From Halomonas sp. 25-S5 (lineage in GTDB: Bacteria; Pseudomonadota; Gammaproteobacteria; Pseudomonadales; Halomonadaceae), in NCBI RefSeq assembly GCF_029889845.1, contig NZ_JARANV010000007.1, forward strand, positions 62,001-126,000: a stretch of 64,000 nt of DNA. Reading direction: 5' to 3'. A model generated the notes under the pieces. It searched no databases and was not told the DNA's origin. It worked only from the letters and a program-made list of their open reading frames with translations. Positions 46,480 through 55,767 of this stretch are shown piece by piece; the stretch's first letter is position 1, and each line of letters opens with the position of its first letter. A program made the translations under genes and the position numbers.

Positions 46480-47844
46480 TCAGGCATAGAGGTCCACGCT
46501 ACCATCCAGATTCAGCTCACGCGTCAACTTGGCATCGATGGCGCCTGATGACCCTTCATCACTCCCTTCCACCCCGGCTGATGCCAGCATGTCGCCTGGC
46601 TGTCGAGGGGCGCCGTCGCCGTTACCGGTTCGCTGTTCGCCTACCGACGTCTCACCCAGGCTGATGCCCTGTTCGGCGAGGGCATCACGCAATTGCGGGA
46701 TGGCCTGCTCCAGCGCCTGGCGGACCTGGGCATGGGCGGAGATGAACTGCGCCTGTGCGCCGTGGTCGCCCATCTTCAGGGACACTGACAGAGGCCCGAG
46801 CTCCGCTGGATGCAGCTGCAGCTCGACGCGTTGTTCACCGCCCTGCTGGCTCAGTCGCACCAGCTGCTGACCAAGCTGCTGGGGCCAGGCAGGGCTGGCG
46901 ACCGGCGCCGGCAGGCTGGCCTGGGCCGGCATCGATGGGGCGCTGGTCATCGCCCCGCCCGTCGCACCGTTTATCGCATTCGCCGCGCCCTGGCCGGCCA
47001 GTTCGAGGGCGCCGGCGCCCCCCGACGCCTCGCCACGCTGGGCCAGTAGGGCGTCGCCGGCGGTCGCGACGCGCAGCGCCTCGTCGCTCGCCGCTGAGGC
47101 CTGGCCGGCGCCGGCCAGGGAGGGGGCGAGTCGCTCTGCCGCGGCGGAGCCTGCCGCCGCGTTCGGCTGGGGCGCGCGGCGATCGGCGGCGATCGCTTCG
47201 AGCAGCGGATTGGTGCGCAGCGCCTGACCGGACATGTGAGACTCAGGGCCGGCGACACTCGCCGCGTTGGGCGCGTCGGTACTGCCGGTGGCCGGGAACC
47301 CGGTGGCGGCCAGGGACAGCAGCGCGAGGGCGTCGTCCGCCTCGGGGCGGCCGGCCTGTTCGATCAGCGCGAGGTGCTCCTGCAGCGCGTCCCAGACGCC
47401 GTTACCGGCCGCGTCGCTGCCGGCCGACCGCGGCGTGCCCTGCTCGAGCGACTGGAGGGCCGACTCGACGTCTTCGGCCGAGAGGCGCGACCAGGCGGCC
47501 CTCCCGGCCTCGGCGCCAAGCAGCGGGGTCAGGCCGGCGCTCTCGCCCGTCTTCCCGTGCTCGACCCTGGTGTCCGTCGTGCCCGATACCTCGGCCAGCC
47601 GAGCCTTGAGCGCCTCGTCCCGCATGGCGGCGCCGGCGGGCGTATCGCCCTGGCCGTGCGTCGCGGCCGCTGGCGCCTGCGAGGACGACGCCTGTGGCGT
47701 CGGGGTGCCGGCCCCCTCGCCGCGGGCCTGGCTCGCCCCGGCCAGGTGGCGGGCGAACGCGTCCCCCGGTGCCTTGTCCCCCTCGGGCGAGGCGCGGTTT
47801 CCGGCGGCATTCACGGGGGCATTGACGAGCAACTGGATATCCAT
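46480..47844 (-). CDS. fliK: Flagellar hook-length control protein FliK
   Basis: 454 residues from the ATG at 47844, 7 bp after AAGGAG. The middle is extremely rich in alanine and low in complexity. The C-terminal Flg_hook domain is clear: GEQRVELQLHPAELGPLSVSLKM, AQFISAHAQVRQALEQAIPQLRDALAEQGI. Acts as hook ruler and signals FlhB. A second FliK-like gene lies at 23743. Last gene of the fliFGHIJK group. Confidence 0.94.
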   Translation of the reverse strand: MDIQLLVNAPVNAAGNRASPEGDKAPGDAFARHLAGASQARGEGAGTPTPQASSSQAPAAATHGQGDTPAGAAMRDEALKARLAEVSGTTDTRVEHGKTGESAGLTPLLGAEAGRAAWSRLSAEDVESALQSLEQGTPRSAGSDAAGNGVWDALQEHLALIEQAGRPEADDALALLSLAATGFPATGSTDAPNAASVAGPESHMSGQALRTNPLLEAIAADRRAPQPNAAAGSAAAERLAPSLAGAGQASAASDEALRVATAGDALLAQRGEASGGAGALELAGQGAANAINGATGGAMTSAPSMPAQASLPAPVASPAWPQQLGQQLVRLSQQGGEQRVELQLHPAELGPLSVSLKMGDHGAQAQFISAHAQVRQALEQAIPQLRDALAEQGISLGETSVGEQRTGNGDGAPRQPGDMLASAGVEGSDEGSSGAIDAKLTRELNLDGSVDLYA

Positions 47845-47863
47845 CGACAGTCTCCTTGCTGGC

Positions 47864-48325
47864 TCAGTACTCGCCCTGGGGCGAGCGCTGGCGAACCAGG
47901 CGGTTGTTGACCAGGTCGTCACTGACGTGCTGTTCCCGGCGTTGTTCATCGCGGCGGCTGGCGATATTCCGCCGTTCGGCCAGGGTGTCGTAGGACGACA
48001 GGCGTTGCTGCTGTTGCTGCCAGTGCTGGCGAGTCTTCTCGACCCGCTGCTGCTGGGCGGCCACTGCCTGCCGGGCACGCACCAGGGCGTCGTCCAGCGA
48101 GGCGAGGAATTGCTGGTAGTTGCGCATGGTGGCCGGGTCGATGCCATCGCGCATGGCCGCATTCAGCTTTTCGGCATACTCCTGCCGATAGCGATGCAGG
48201 GATTCCAGCTGCTGGCTGACCTGCTGGCTGGTGCGCTGTTCGCCGGCCAGGTTCTGCCCGGCCTGGTCCCGGTCATTCCGGGCGAGGTCGGCGAGGGTAT
48301 CGAGCGGCGAGTGGCGGCGACTCAT
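47864..48325 (-). CDS. fliJ: Flagellar export protein FliJ
   Basis: 153 residues, a long coiled coil ([37 protein letters not shown]) of the FliJ type, in the usual place after fliI, whose stop overlaps the fliJ start (ATGA). Part of the export ATPase complex. Confidence 0.93.
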   Translation of the reverse strand: MSRRHSPLDTLADLARNDRDQAGQNLAGEQRTSQQVSQQLESLHRYRQEYAEKLNAAMRDGIDPATMRNYQQFLASLDDALVRARQAVAAQQQRVEKTRQHWQQQQQRLSSYDTLAERRNIASRRDEQRREQHVSDDLVNNRLVRQRSPQGEY

Positions 48326-49713
48326 GACGTGCCTCCCACGACGCCCGCCAGGGCCTGGCGGGCGTTTTCCAGGCTGCTGTTCTCCTCGATGCGCTGCTGC
48401 AGGAAGCTCTCGAGGTGCGGATAGCGCCGCACGGCCTCATCCAGTTGCGGATCATGCCCCGGTTGGTAGGCACCGACGCTGATCAGGTCGCGGTTGCGCT
48501 GGTAGCGCGAGAAGAGCCCCTTGAACTGCTGGGCCTGCTGCTGCTGCGGTGGGTCGATGATGGCGGTCATCGCCCGGCTGATGGAGGCCTCGATGTCGAT
48601 GGCCGGGTAGTGGCCAGCTTCGGCCAGCGTTCGGGACAGCACGATATGGCCATCGAGGATGGCGCGTGCCGAATCGGCGATGGGGTCCTGCTGGTCGTCG
48701 CCCTCGGTGAGTACCGTATAGAAGGCGGTGATGGAGCCGCCGCCGCGCTGGGCATTGCCGGCGCGCTCGACCAGGTTCGGCAGCTTGGCAAAGACCGAGG
48801 GCGGATAGCCCTTGGTTGCCGGTGGCTCGCCGACGGCCAGGGCGATCTCGCGCTGGGCCATGGCGAAGCGGGTCAGGGAGTCCATGATCAACAGGACATT
48901 GCGTCCCTCGTCACGAAACCCTTCTGCCAGCCGGGTGGCATAGGACGCCCCTTGGAGACGCTGCAGTGGGGAGGTATCGGCCGGCGCGGCTACCACGACG
49001 GCACGGCGAAGGCCCTCTTCGCCCAGGATGTTGTCGATGAAGTCCTGGACCTCGCGACCCCGTTCGCCGATCAGGCCGACGACGATCACGTCGGCGCGAG
49101 TGTAGCGAGCCATCATGCCGAGCAGCACCGACTTGCCGACCCCGGAGCCGGCGAACAGCCCCATGCGCTGGCCACGGCCCACGCTCAGCAGGGCATTGAT
49201 GGCACGAATGCCCACGTCGACCTGCTCTTCGATGGGCGCGCGCGCCAGGGGATTCAGCGGCGGTGTGGCCAGCGGGGCGCGGGGGGCATCCTCGAGCGGA
49301 CCCATGCTGTCCAAGGGCGTCCCGTTACCGTCGACGACACGCCCCAGCAGGGCCTCGCCGAGCGGAAAGCGGCGGGCGCTATTGTGGGCTCCATCGGCAA
49401 GGGGGAAGACTCTGGCTCCCGGCATCAGGCCGGTGATCTCGGCCAGTGGCATCAGATACAGCCTGTCGCCGGCGAACCCCACGACCTCTGCCTCGGCGAA
49501 GCGGCCCGCTTCCTGACGACCGGCCGGAAGCTCGATACGACAGGCATTGCCCAGGGCCACCTGCAGTCCGACCACCTCGATCACCAGCCCGGTGGCACGC
49601 ACCACCCGACCGCTGGCGCGGCAGGGGGGCAAGGGCTCCACGCGGGCACGCACGCCACGCAAGGCGCGCTGCCAATGAGCCTGGTGAGGGTTGGTGGACA
49701 GCGGCTCGGTCAC
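48322..49713 (-). CDS. fliI: Flagellar export ATPase FliI
   Basis: 463 residues related to F1-type ATPase beta subunits. Walker [18 protein letters not shown], the [16 protein letters not shown] segment and Walker [38 protein letters not shown] are present. Powers and orders export with FliH and FliJ. Confidence 0.97.
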   Translation of the reverse strand: MTEPLSTNPHQAHWQRALRGVRARVEPLPPCRASGRVVRATGLVIEVVGLQVALGNACRIELPAGRQEAGRFAEAEVVGFAGDRLYLMPLAEITGLMPGARVFPLADGAHNSARRFPLGEALLGRVVDGNGTPLDSMGPLEDAPRAPLATPPLNPLARAPIEEQVDVGIRAINALLSVGRGQRMGLFAGSGVGKSVLLGMMARYTRADVIVVGLIGERGREVQDFIDNILGEEGLRRAVVVAAPADTSPLQRLQGASYATRLAEGFRDEGRNVLLIMDSLTRFAMAQREIALAVGEPPATKGYPPSVFAKLPNLVERAGNAQRGGGSITAFYTVLTEGDDQQDPIADSARAILDGHIVLSRTLAEAGHYPAIDIEASISRAMTAIIDPPQQQQAQQFKGLFSRYQRNRDLISVGAYQPGHDPQLDEAVRRYPHLESFLQQRIEENSSLENARQALAGVVGGTS

Positions 49714-50468
49714 TAGTGCTCGTCCCCTTGTGCCTGATGCGTGGTCGGGCTGCGATGTCTCACCTGGGTCTTCACGGCTTGCCAGCGACTCTCCCAGGTG
49801 GCGTCGAGTTCGCCATTGGCGCTGGTCACCCGGCAGCCGCCACGGCTGAGCTGGTCATCGGGCTGCAGCGTCCAGCCGGCAGCCGATAGCTCTTCGCCCA
49901 GATGCTTCTGTACCAGCTTGTGGTCCAGCGGATGCAGCCAGAGACGTTGCTGGCCGATGAGCGGGGGCTCGGTATGCAGCAGCGTGCGCACCAGTTCCAG
50001 CACCTGGCGAGGTCTCGCTTTCAGGGCCTCGCCGGCGAGCTGATGGCCGGTGGCCAGTGCCAGGTCGACCAGATCCTCGGCGATGGTGTCGTCAAGTTGT
50101 TCCAGGGCAGCACCGAAGGCGGTGGCCAGGGCCGCGATGGGTTCCAGCGCCTCGGCGAGGCGCGCCTCCAGCTCGTCCTTCGCCTGCTGGCGCCCTTCCT
50201 CGAGCCCCTTGGCCAGTCCCTCGGCATGGCCTTGTTCGCGACCCGCTTTCAGGCCCTCTTCATGGGCTTCTCGCCGGACCCTCTCGCGCAGCGCTTGCAG
50301 TTCCGCCTGGCGCTTGAAGGCCTGGCGTCGCTCGTCATCTGGCGTCGCTTGCGAATTGCCCTGGGACTCGGATGGAGCGGCGCGCCGTGGTCTCTCCAGT
50401 TCCCCCATCTGCCAACGGCGCCAGGGTGTCTGGTCGTCTGCCATGCCTGATTCACCACGCTCAGACAT
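49713..50468 (-). CDS. fliH: Flagellar export regulator FliH
   Basis: 251 residues with a charged helical middle ([40 protein letters not shown]) carrying the GxxxG-like repeats of FliH, and a V-ATPase E subunit-like C-terminal domain. Binds FliI and FliN. Start overlaps fliG by 8 bp behind GGAG. Confidence 0.94.
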   Translation of the reverse strand: MSERGESGMADDQTPWRRWQMGELERPRRAAPSESQGNSQATPDDERRQAFKRQAELQALRERVRREAHEEGLKAGREQGHAEGLAKGLEEGRQQAKDELEARLAEALEPIAALATAFGAALEQLDDTIAEDLVDLALATGHQLAGEALKARPRQVLELVRTLLHTEPPLIGQQRLWLHPLDHKLVQKHLGEELSAAGWTLQPDDQLSRGGCRVTSANGELDATWESRWQAVKTQVRHRSPTTHQAQGDEH

Positions 50469-51465
50469 AGGTTTCGTCTCCGCCGCTCAGCACGATCTCG
50501 CCACCATCGGCAAGGCGACGCACCACCTGCAGGACGGCTTTCTGTTCGGCTTCGACCTGGGAGACACGAATCGGCCCCCGGGCCTCCATGTCCTCGCGCA
50601 TCAGGTCCGCGGCGCGCTGGGACATGTTGCGCATGAACTTGTCCATGAGGGTTTCCGGTGCCCCCTTGAGCGCCACCACCAGGGAGTTGGTGTCGATCTC
50701 CTTGAGGATGAGCTGGATGCTGCGGTCGTCCAGGTCGATGAGGTTTTCGAACAGGAACATCTCGTCGATGATCTTCTGGGCCAGGTCTTCGCTGTGCGAG
50801 CGAACCGTCTCGATGGCAGCCTCTTCCTGGTTGGAGTTCATCAGGTTGAGGATCTCGGCGGCGGTACGTGCGCCCCCCATCTTGCTGCGCTTAAGGTTCT
50901 GGCCATCCAGCATGTTGGTGAGCACCTCGGTGAGCTCCTGCAGGGCCGCGGGTTGCACGCCGCTGAAGGTCGCGATGCGCAGCACCACATCGTTGCGCAG
51001 CTTCTCGTCGAACAACGCCATCACGTCCGCCGCCTGGTGCCGATCCAGATGGATCAGTACCGTGGCGATGATCTGTGGGTGCTCATCGCGGATCAGCTCC
51101 GCCACCATCGAGGCTTCCATGAGATTCAGGGCATCGATGCCGGAGCCGGTGCCGCTGGTTTCCAGCACGTCCTCGATCAGGCTGGACGCACGATCGCTGC
51201 CCAGCGCCTTGGTCAGCACCGAGCGGATATGCTCGCTGGAGTTCAGGTTGAGCGCGATGAACTCCTCGGTTTCGTCATGGAAGGCCTGTAGCACCTGGTG
51301 CATGTCATCGTGGGAGACCTGGTCCAGTCGGGCCATCTCCGTACTGATCTGCTGGATCTCGGTGGGGGAGAGGTACTTGAACACCTCGGCCGCACTATCC
51401 TCGTCGAGTGCCAGCAGCAGGATCGCGCTGCGCCGCGCGCCGCTTATCTCCTGGAACTTAGTCAT
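50461..51465 (-). CDS. fliG: Flagellar motor switch protein FliG
   Basis: 334 residues with N, middle and C domains. ISGARRSAILLLALDEDSAAEVFKYLSPTEIQ at the N-terminus; EHPQIIATVLIHLDRHQAADVM in the middle; and the torque helix EMFLFENLIDLDDRSIQLILKEIDTNSLVVALKGA with its charged residues. Meets MotA and FliF. Confidence 0.97.
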   Translation of the reverse strand: MTKFQEISGARRSAILLLALDEDSAAEVFKYLSPTEIQQISTEMARLDQVSHDDMHQVLQAFHDETEEFIALNLNSSEHIRSVLTKALGSDRASSLIEDVLETSGTGSGIDALNLMEASMVAELIRDEHPQIIATVLIHLDRHQAADVMALFDEKLRNDVVLRIATFSGVQPAALQELTEVLTNMLDGQNLKRSKMGGARTAAEILNLMNSNQEEAAIETVRSHSEDLAQKIIDEMFLFENLIDLDDRSIQLILKEIDTNSLVVALKGAPETLMDKFMRNMSQRAADLMREDMEARGPIRVSQVEAEQKAVLQVVRRLADGGEIVLSGGDETYV

Positions 51466-53173
51466 GCTTGTTCATCCAGCCGCGAACGATCATGGCCACC
51501 ATGCGCGGATCCTCTTCTGCCATCTCGCGAAGATCATTGAGGTTGTCCTCGTAGGCCGAGGCCTTGCGCTTGCGTCGCGGCTTGTTGTAGGTGGATTCAT
51601 CTTCCTGCCCTTTGACGGAGGCGTGTTCCTCGTCATCCTCGCCGACCCTGGCCTGGAAGGTCGGTGCGGGCTGCGTGGCCGCCTGGGGAGCCTGGCTGGC
51701 GCGCTTGACCAGCGGACGCAGGATCAGCAGGTAGAGCAGCAGGACAGCCAGGCCCACCAGCAGATAACGGCCCAGGGTCATGGCCAGCTGCTGGACGTCG
51801 GGTTCCTGCCACCACTCGAGGGGCTCGATCTCCGGGGCCGCCCGAGTGAAGGGGCTGTTGACCACGGCAATTTCGTCCCCACGGGCCTGGGAAAAGCCCA
51901 TGGCCCGGCGTATCAGCCGCTCGACCTGGTCGATCTCGGTCTCGCTGAGCGGTGTTGGCTGCATGACACCCTCATCGTCAGGGGTTGGGCGGTAATTGAC
52001 GACGACCGCTGCCGAGAGTCGCTCCACCTGGCCGCGACGGTGCTGGACGTGCGAGATGCTGCGGTCGACCTCGTAGTTGATCACGTCATCACGATCGAGG
52101 TTGCGCGTCGCCGCCGGGGTATCCCCGTTCGCCTGCCCACCCGCGGCATCTCCCTCGGCGGGCGGGTTCTCCACCGGTGACGGCGCGGCGCCGGGAGGGG
52201 TGTTGCTCAGTGCCCCGGGGATCCCGCCGGCCAGGTCGTCACTGCCGTTGTAGCTGACGCTGCTCTGACGGCTGCGCACGGCGGCCTCGTTGGGCGGCTG
52301 GTTGGGTCCGTAGCGCTCCGAGGTTTCCTCGCGGCGGGAGAAGTCCACCTGAGCCGTTACCTGGGCCTTGACGTTTTGACTGCCCAGGATCGGCGTCAGG
52401 ATGGACTCGATGCGCCGCTGGTAGGAGCGTTCCACCTCGGCGATATAGTCCAGCTGCGTGCCGTCCAGCCCCAGGCCGTTGGCATCAGGGGCCGTCAGCA
52501 ACCGGCCATTCTGATCGACCACGGTGACGGCCTCGGCTGCCAGGTCAGGCACGCTGCTGGACACCATGTGCACGATGGAGTTGACCTGTCCCTCGCCGAG
52601 CGTGCGCCCGGCATGCAGCGTCAGCACCACCGAGGCCTTGGCCGGCTCACGGTCGCGCACGAAGACCGACTCCTTGGCCAGCGCCAGGTGAACCCGGGCC
52701 CTGTTGACCGGCCCCAGTGATTCCATGGACCGCGACAGCTCGCCCTCCAGGCCCCGCTGATAGTTGATCTGCTCGGCGAACTGGCTGATGCCGAAGGCCT
52801 GGTTCTCCATCAGCTCGAACCCGACGTTCCCGCCTTGTGGCAGTCCCTGTTCCGCCAGTTGCAGGCGCAGCGTGTGAATCTGGTCACCGGGGACGAGCAG
52901 CGCCTGGCCACCCTGGCTGAACTGGTAGGGGATGCCACGGGTGTCGAGCTCGTTGATGATGCTGCCCCCGTCCGCTTGGCTGAGGTTGCTGTAGAGCACG
53001 CGGTAGGCGGGTGAGCTTGCCCACATCAGCAGGGCAACCACCACGGCAATGCACGCGGCACCGGCGATCAGCAAGGCCACCAGCGGGTTGCCACGCAGCT
53101 GATCCTTGAGGCGCGCAAGGCCGGCCGAACCCTCACGGGCTTGGCTATCGGTGGCTGAAGCGCCACTGCTCAT
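51458..53173 (-). CDS. fliF: MS-ring protein FliF
   Basis: 571 residues from the ATG at 53173, 5 bp after GGAGG. Two membrane segments (about 29-50 and 455-475) flank the periplasmic ring-building motifs: ILYSNLSQ-like VLYSNLSQADGGSIINELD, RVHLALAKESVFVRDREPAKASVVL. The C-terminal YEDNLNDLREMAEEDPRMVAMIVRGWM binds FliG. Export housing and rotor base. Confidence 0.97.
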   Translation of the reverse strand: MSSGASATDSQAREGSAGLARLKDQLRGNPLVALLIAGAACIAVVVALLMWASSPAYRVLYSNLSQADGGSIINELDTRGIPYQFSQGGQALLVPGDQIHTLRLQLAEQGLPQGGNVGFELMENQAFGISQFAEQINYQRGLEGELSRSMESLGPVNRARVHLALAKESVFVRDREPAKASVVLTLHAGRTLGEGQVNSIVHMVSSSVPDLAAEAVTVVDQNGRLLTAPDANGLGLDGTQLDYIAEVERSYQRRIESILTPILGSQNVKAQVTAQVDFSRREETSERYGPNQPPNEAAVRSRQSSVSYNGSDDLAGGIPGALSNTPPGAAPSPVENPPAEGDAAGGQANGDTPAATRNLDRDDVINYEVDRSISHVQHRRGQVERLSAAVVVNYRPTPDDEGVMQPTPLSETEIDQVERLIRRAMGFSQARGDEIAVVNSPFTRAAPEIEPLEWWQEPDVQQLAMTLGRYLLVGLAVLLLYLLILRPLVKRASQAPQAATQPAPTFQARVGEDDEEHASVKGQEDESTYNKPRRKRKASAYEDNLNDLREMAEEDPRMVAMIVRGWMNKHD

Positions 53174-53426
53174 GTGGGCCTCCAGACGCGGCTGGCTCCA
53201 TGAGCAAGATTCATTGAGGAAGAAGGCATCGAGTGCGGTCCGTCCATCGCGGTTGGCCGCCCCTGGAGTGGGCGGAACTCTGATGGAGGCCATTATCCGC
53301 GGCCGCTGTCACCCTAAAGGTCAGAAAAGCCCAGTTTTTATGGGGCATTTGACCGCATGGCCGAGACATTCCGTCAGGTAGTCTGATGTCTCTTTTCTCG
53401 TGACCCTACATGCCAAGGTGGTTGTG
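53174..53426. promoter_or_regulatory. fliF-fliE divergent intergenic region
   Basis: 253 bp between divergent fliF and fliE, expected to hold the two FlhDC-dependent promoters. I found no FliA consensus and could not define FlhDC boxes by eye. Confidence 0.4.
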
Positions 53427-53756
53427 ATGAGTGCTCCCGCGATCGAGTCAGTTCTCTCCCAGATGCAGTCATTGTCCAGTCAGGCGGCATCCCAATCGTC
53501 CAGTGGTCAGCGGGTGGACACCCAGGTGGGGGCGGGCGGCTTCACCGGCGAGCTGCAGTCCGCCATCCACCGCATCAACGAGCTCAAGCTCGATGCCGAT
53601 GCCAAGGCTCAGGCCTTTCAGGCCGGTACCGCCGGCGTGGCGCTCAACGATGTGATGGTCGACATGCAGAAGGCGAGCGTGGCTACCGAGATGGGAATCC
53701 AGGTACGCAACCGTCTGGTCACGGCCTACAAGGATGTCATGAACATGCAGGTGTGA
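53427..53756 (+). CDS. fliE: Flagellar MS ring-rod adaptor FliE
   Basis: 109 residues from the ATG at 53427, behind AAGGTGG. The C-terminal helix VALNDVMVDMQKASVATEMGIQVRNRLVTAYKDVMNMQV is the FliE signature. Divergent from fliF. Confidence 0.96.
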   Translation: MSAPAIESVLSQMQSLSSQAASQSSSGQRVDTQVGAGGFTGELQSAIHRINELKLDADAKAQAFQAGTAGVALNDVMVDMQKASVATEMGIQVRNRLVTAYKDVMNMQV

Positions 53757-53784
53757 TCGGGCCTCCCCCTCTTCCGGACATGAC

Positions 53785-53810
53785 GGGCGCCGGCTTTAAT
53801 GTCGGCGCCC
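53785..53810 (+). terminator. Hairpin after fliE
   Basis: GGGCGCCG with CGGCGCCC and a 10-nt loop, 28 bp after the fliE stop. Only weak T content follows, so it is a putative terminator. Confidence 0.5.
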
Positions 53811-53985
53811 TATGTACCGTCTTGGGCCGTTCGGGCCCGATGTCGCTCGTTGATGATGCGTCTTGCCTCGGCACAAGCCTCATTCGACTTCGTGGGTCAG
53901 TCGTCCCTCGCCTTGCTGGCCATTTCTGCGGGGATAGCTGGAGAGGGACGGCGGGGTGTGTCCGAAAAGAAGAGGAAATCGTTTG

Positions 53986-55308
53986 ATGAGCGAAGCCTGG
54001 GTGGGCCCCGTGACAGGACCGGATTGCGTTCAGGGAGGCGTATGCGAGGACATCACGTCGCTGCGCAAGCGTTTCTACCAGCTCTATATTGCCGTCGAGC
54101 AGAGCCCGGCGGCCACGGCGATCACCGACGTCAAGGGACGCATCGAGTTCGTCAATCAGCGCTTCCTGGACGTGACGGGATATTCGCGCGAGGAGCTGAT
54201 CGGGCAGACGCCGGCGATGATCCAGTCCGGTGAGACATCCGACGCGGTCTATCGTGACCTATGGCAGACCCTGCAGGCCGGTCGCGTGTGGCAGGGCGAG
54301 CTGCTCAACCGGCGCAAGAACGGTGAGCTCTACTGGGAAGCCGAGGTGATCACGCCGGTGCGTAATGACGCGGGCGAGGTCGTCAATTTCGTCGCGGTCA
54401 AGGAGGACGTCACCGAACGCAAGCGACAGGAGAGCGAGCTCAAGCTGCTGGCCACCGCCTTCGCCACCGGGCAGGCGACGCTGATCACCGATGCCCATAT
54501 GCAGATCGAACGCGCCAACCAGGCCTTCACCGACATCACCGGCTATCGCGAGCATGAGGTGCTGGGCAAGACTCCGCGGCTCTTCAAGTCCGGGCGCCAC
54601 TCTGCCGATTTCTATGCGCGACTTTGGGATGACCTGCTAAACAATGGGCACTGGCAGGGCGAGATATGGAACCGCAACAAGTACGGCGATATCTACCCGC
54701 TCTGGCAATCCATCACCGCGGTTCGCGACGACAGCGGCCAGATCCGCAACTTCGTCGCCGTGTTTCACAACATCGCCGAACGCAAGCGCATGGAAGATGA
54801 ATTGGAGCGACAGGCGACACTCGACCATCTCACCGGGACCTACAATCGACGCGCCTTCGACACCGCCCTGCGTCAGGCCATCTTCCAGGCCGAGCGCGGC
54901 GATGAGAGCTTCTCGCTGCTGCTCTTCGACATCGACCATTTCAAGGAGGTCAACGACCGACATGGCCATGATACTGGCGATGCCATCCTCAAGCAGTTGG
55001 CCGATCGTGTTTCCAGCAGCCTGAGGAGTACCGACGTCCTCTCACGCTGGGGTGGGGAGGAGTTCACCATCCTGCTGCCCGACACCCGGCTACGAGGAGC
55101 CAGCACCTTTGCCGAGCGATTGCGCTGTCAGATTGCCGAATCACGCCTGCAGGGCCTGACCATCACCATCAGCACCGGTATCACCGAATACCGTCCGGGT
55201 GATGACATGGACAGCATGCTGGCGCGGGCCGATGAGGCGCTCTATCGCGCCAAGTCAGCGGGCCGCAACCGTGTGGTGGTCGATGACACCACACGGGTGG
55301 AGGAGTAG
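53986..55308 (+). CDS. PAS-PAS-GGDEF diguanylate cyclase
   Basis: 440 residues from the ATG at 53986 (behind GAGGAA). Two PAS/PAC units (about 25-145 and 150-275: VEQSPAATAITDVKGRIEFVNQRFLDVTGY; NAFATGQ-type second unit with ITDAHMQIERANQAFTDITGY). The GGDEF domain reads RWGGEEFTI with an inhibitory I-site RSTD five residues before it, so it is probably an active, feedback-inhibited c-di-GMP synthase. No membrane segment is visible. Confidence 0.93.
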   Translation: MSEAWVGPVTGPDCVQGGVCEDITSLRKRFYQLYIAVEQSPAATAITDVKGRIEFVNQRFLDVTGYSREELIGQTPAMIQSGETSDAVYRDLWQTLQAGRVWQGELLNRRKNGELYWEAEVITPVRNDAGEVVNFVAVKEDVTERKRQESELKLLATAFATGQATLITDAHMQIERANQAFTDITGYREHEVLGKTPRLFKSGRHSADFYARLWDDLLNNGHWQGEIWNRNKYGDIYPLWQSITAVRDDSGQIRNFVAVFHNIAERKRMEDELERQATLDHLTGTYNRRAFDTALRQAIFQAERGDESFSLLLFDIDHFKEVNDRHGHDTGDAILKQLADRVSSSLRSTDVLSRWGGEEFTILLPDTRLRGASTFAERLRCQIAESRLQGLTITISTGITEYRPGDDMDSMLARADEALYRAKSAGRNRVVVDDTTRVEE

Positions 55309-55314
55309 GGCAGA

Positions 55315-55533
55315 ATGCATCGAGGTGGTGTCTCAGGGGCAGAAGAGAGAAGGATGGCGCGCGAGGCTCTGGAGCAGCGTGATCAGGCGCTCGCTCAGTC
55401 ACGCCGAAACCTGCAGCTGGAGGCGCTTTCCCGCTATCACGTCACCCTGATTCAGGGGGATCTCACCGGTCGCCCGGTGGATCCCGAGACTTTCGCCGAG
55501 CGCTACCTGAATACCCAGCACGTAGGAGTCTGA
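55315..55533 (+). CDS. Small protein of unknown function
   Basis: 72 residues, ATG 7 bp after the diguanylate cyclase stop with AGGAG 9 bp upstream, which suggests coupled translation. N-terminal half charged and helical (AREALEQRDQALAQSRRNLQLEALSRYHV), C-terminal half LTGRPVDPETFAERYLN. A shorter start at 55354 is possible. I recognise no family. Confidence 0.5.
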   Translation: MHRGGVSGAEERRMAREALEQRDQALAQSRRNLQLEALSRYHVTLIQGDLTGRPVDPETFAERYLNTQHVGV

Positions 55534-55705
55534 TCATCCTCGCCGCCGTGTCGCGGGGGGGGGATGACCTCGCGCTGTCAGGCACCGGAACAATCGCGGG
55601 TGTGCGTCTCTCCTCGGGCGGCCGACTGAGGGCCATGGCGGGCTTCCTCGCCCATCGTGGCCGGGTTGTGTCGCATTGCCATCGGAATGTCATGAAGCGC
55701 TGATA

Positions 55706-55731
55706 TAAAGCCTGAGCATGCCGGCCGTTGT
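55706..55731 (+). promoter_or_regulatory. Possible weak FliA promoter before receptor gene
   Basis: TAAA-N14-GCCGTTGT, a shorter spacer and weaker -10 than the other sites, 37 bp before the start. Confidence 0.4.
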
Positions 55732-55767
55732 GACCGGTCGACCGACTTACCAGCGACAGGACCCCCG

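Noticed and set aside
47845-48162. N-terminal extension of fliK
   Set aside because: It overlaps fliJ, and a strong AAGGAG precedes the internal ATG at 47844.
48415-49716. 433-residue plus-strand open frame opposite fliI
   Set aside because: The minus frame is an unmistakable FliI with all ATPase motifs; the plus frame is a GC-driven shadow.
50588-52180. Long plus-strand open frame over fliG and fliF
   Set aside because: Serine/arginine-rich translation typical of antisense frames in GC-rich genes.
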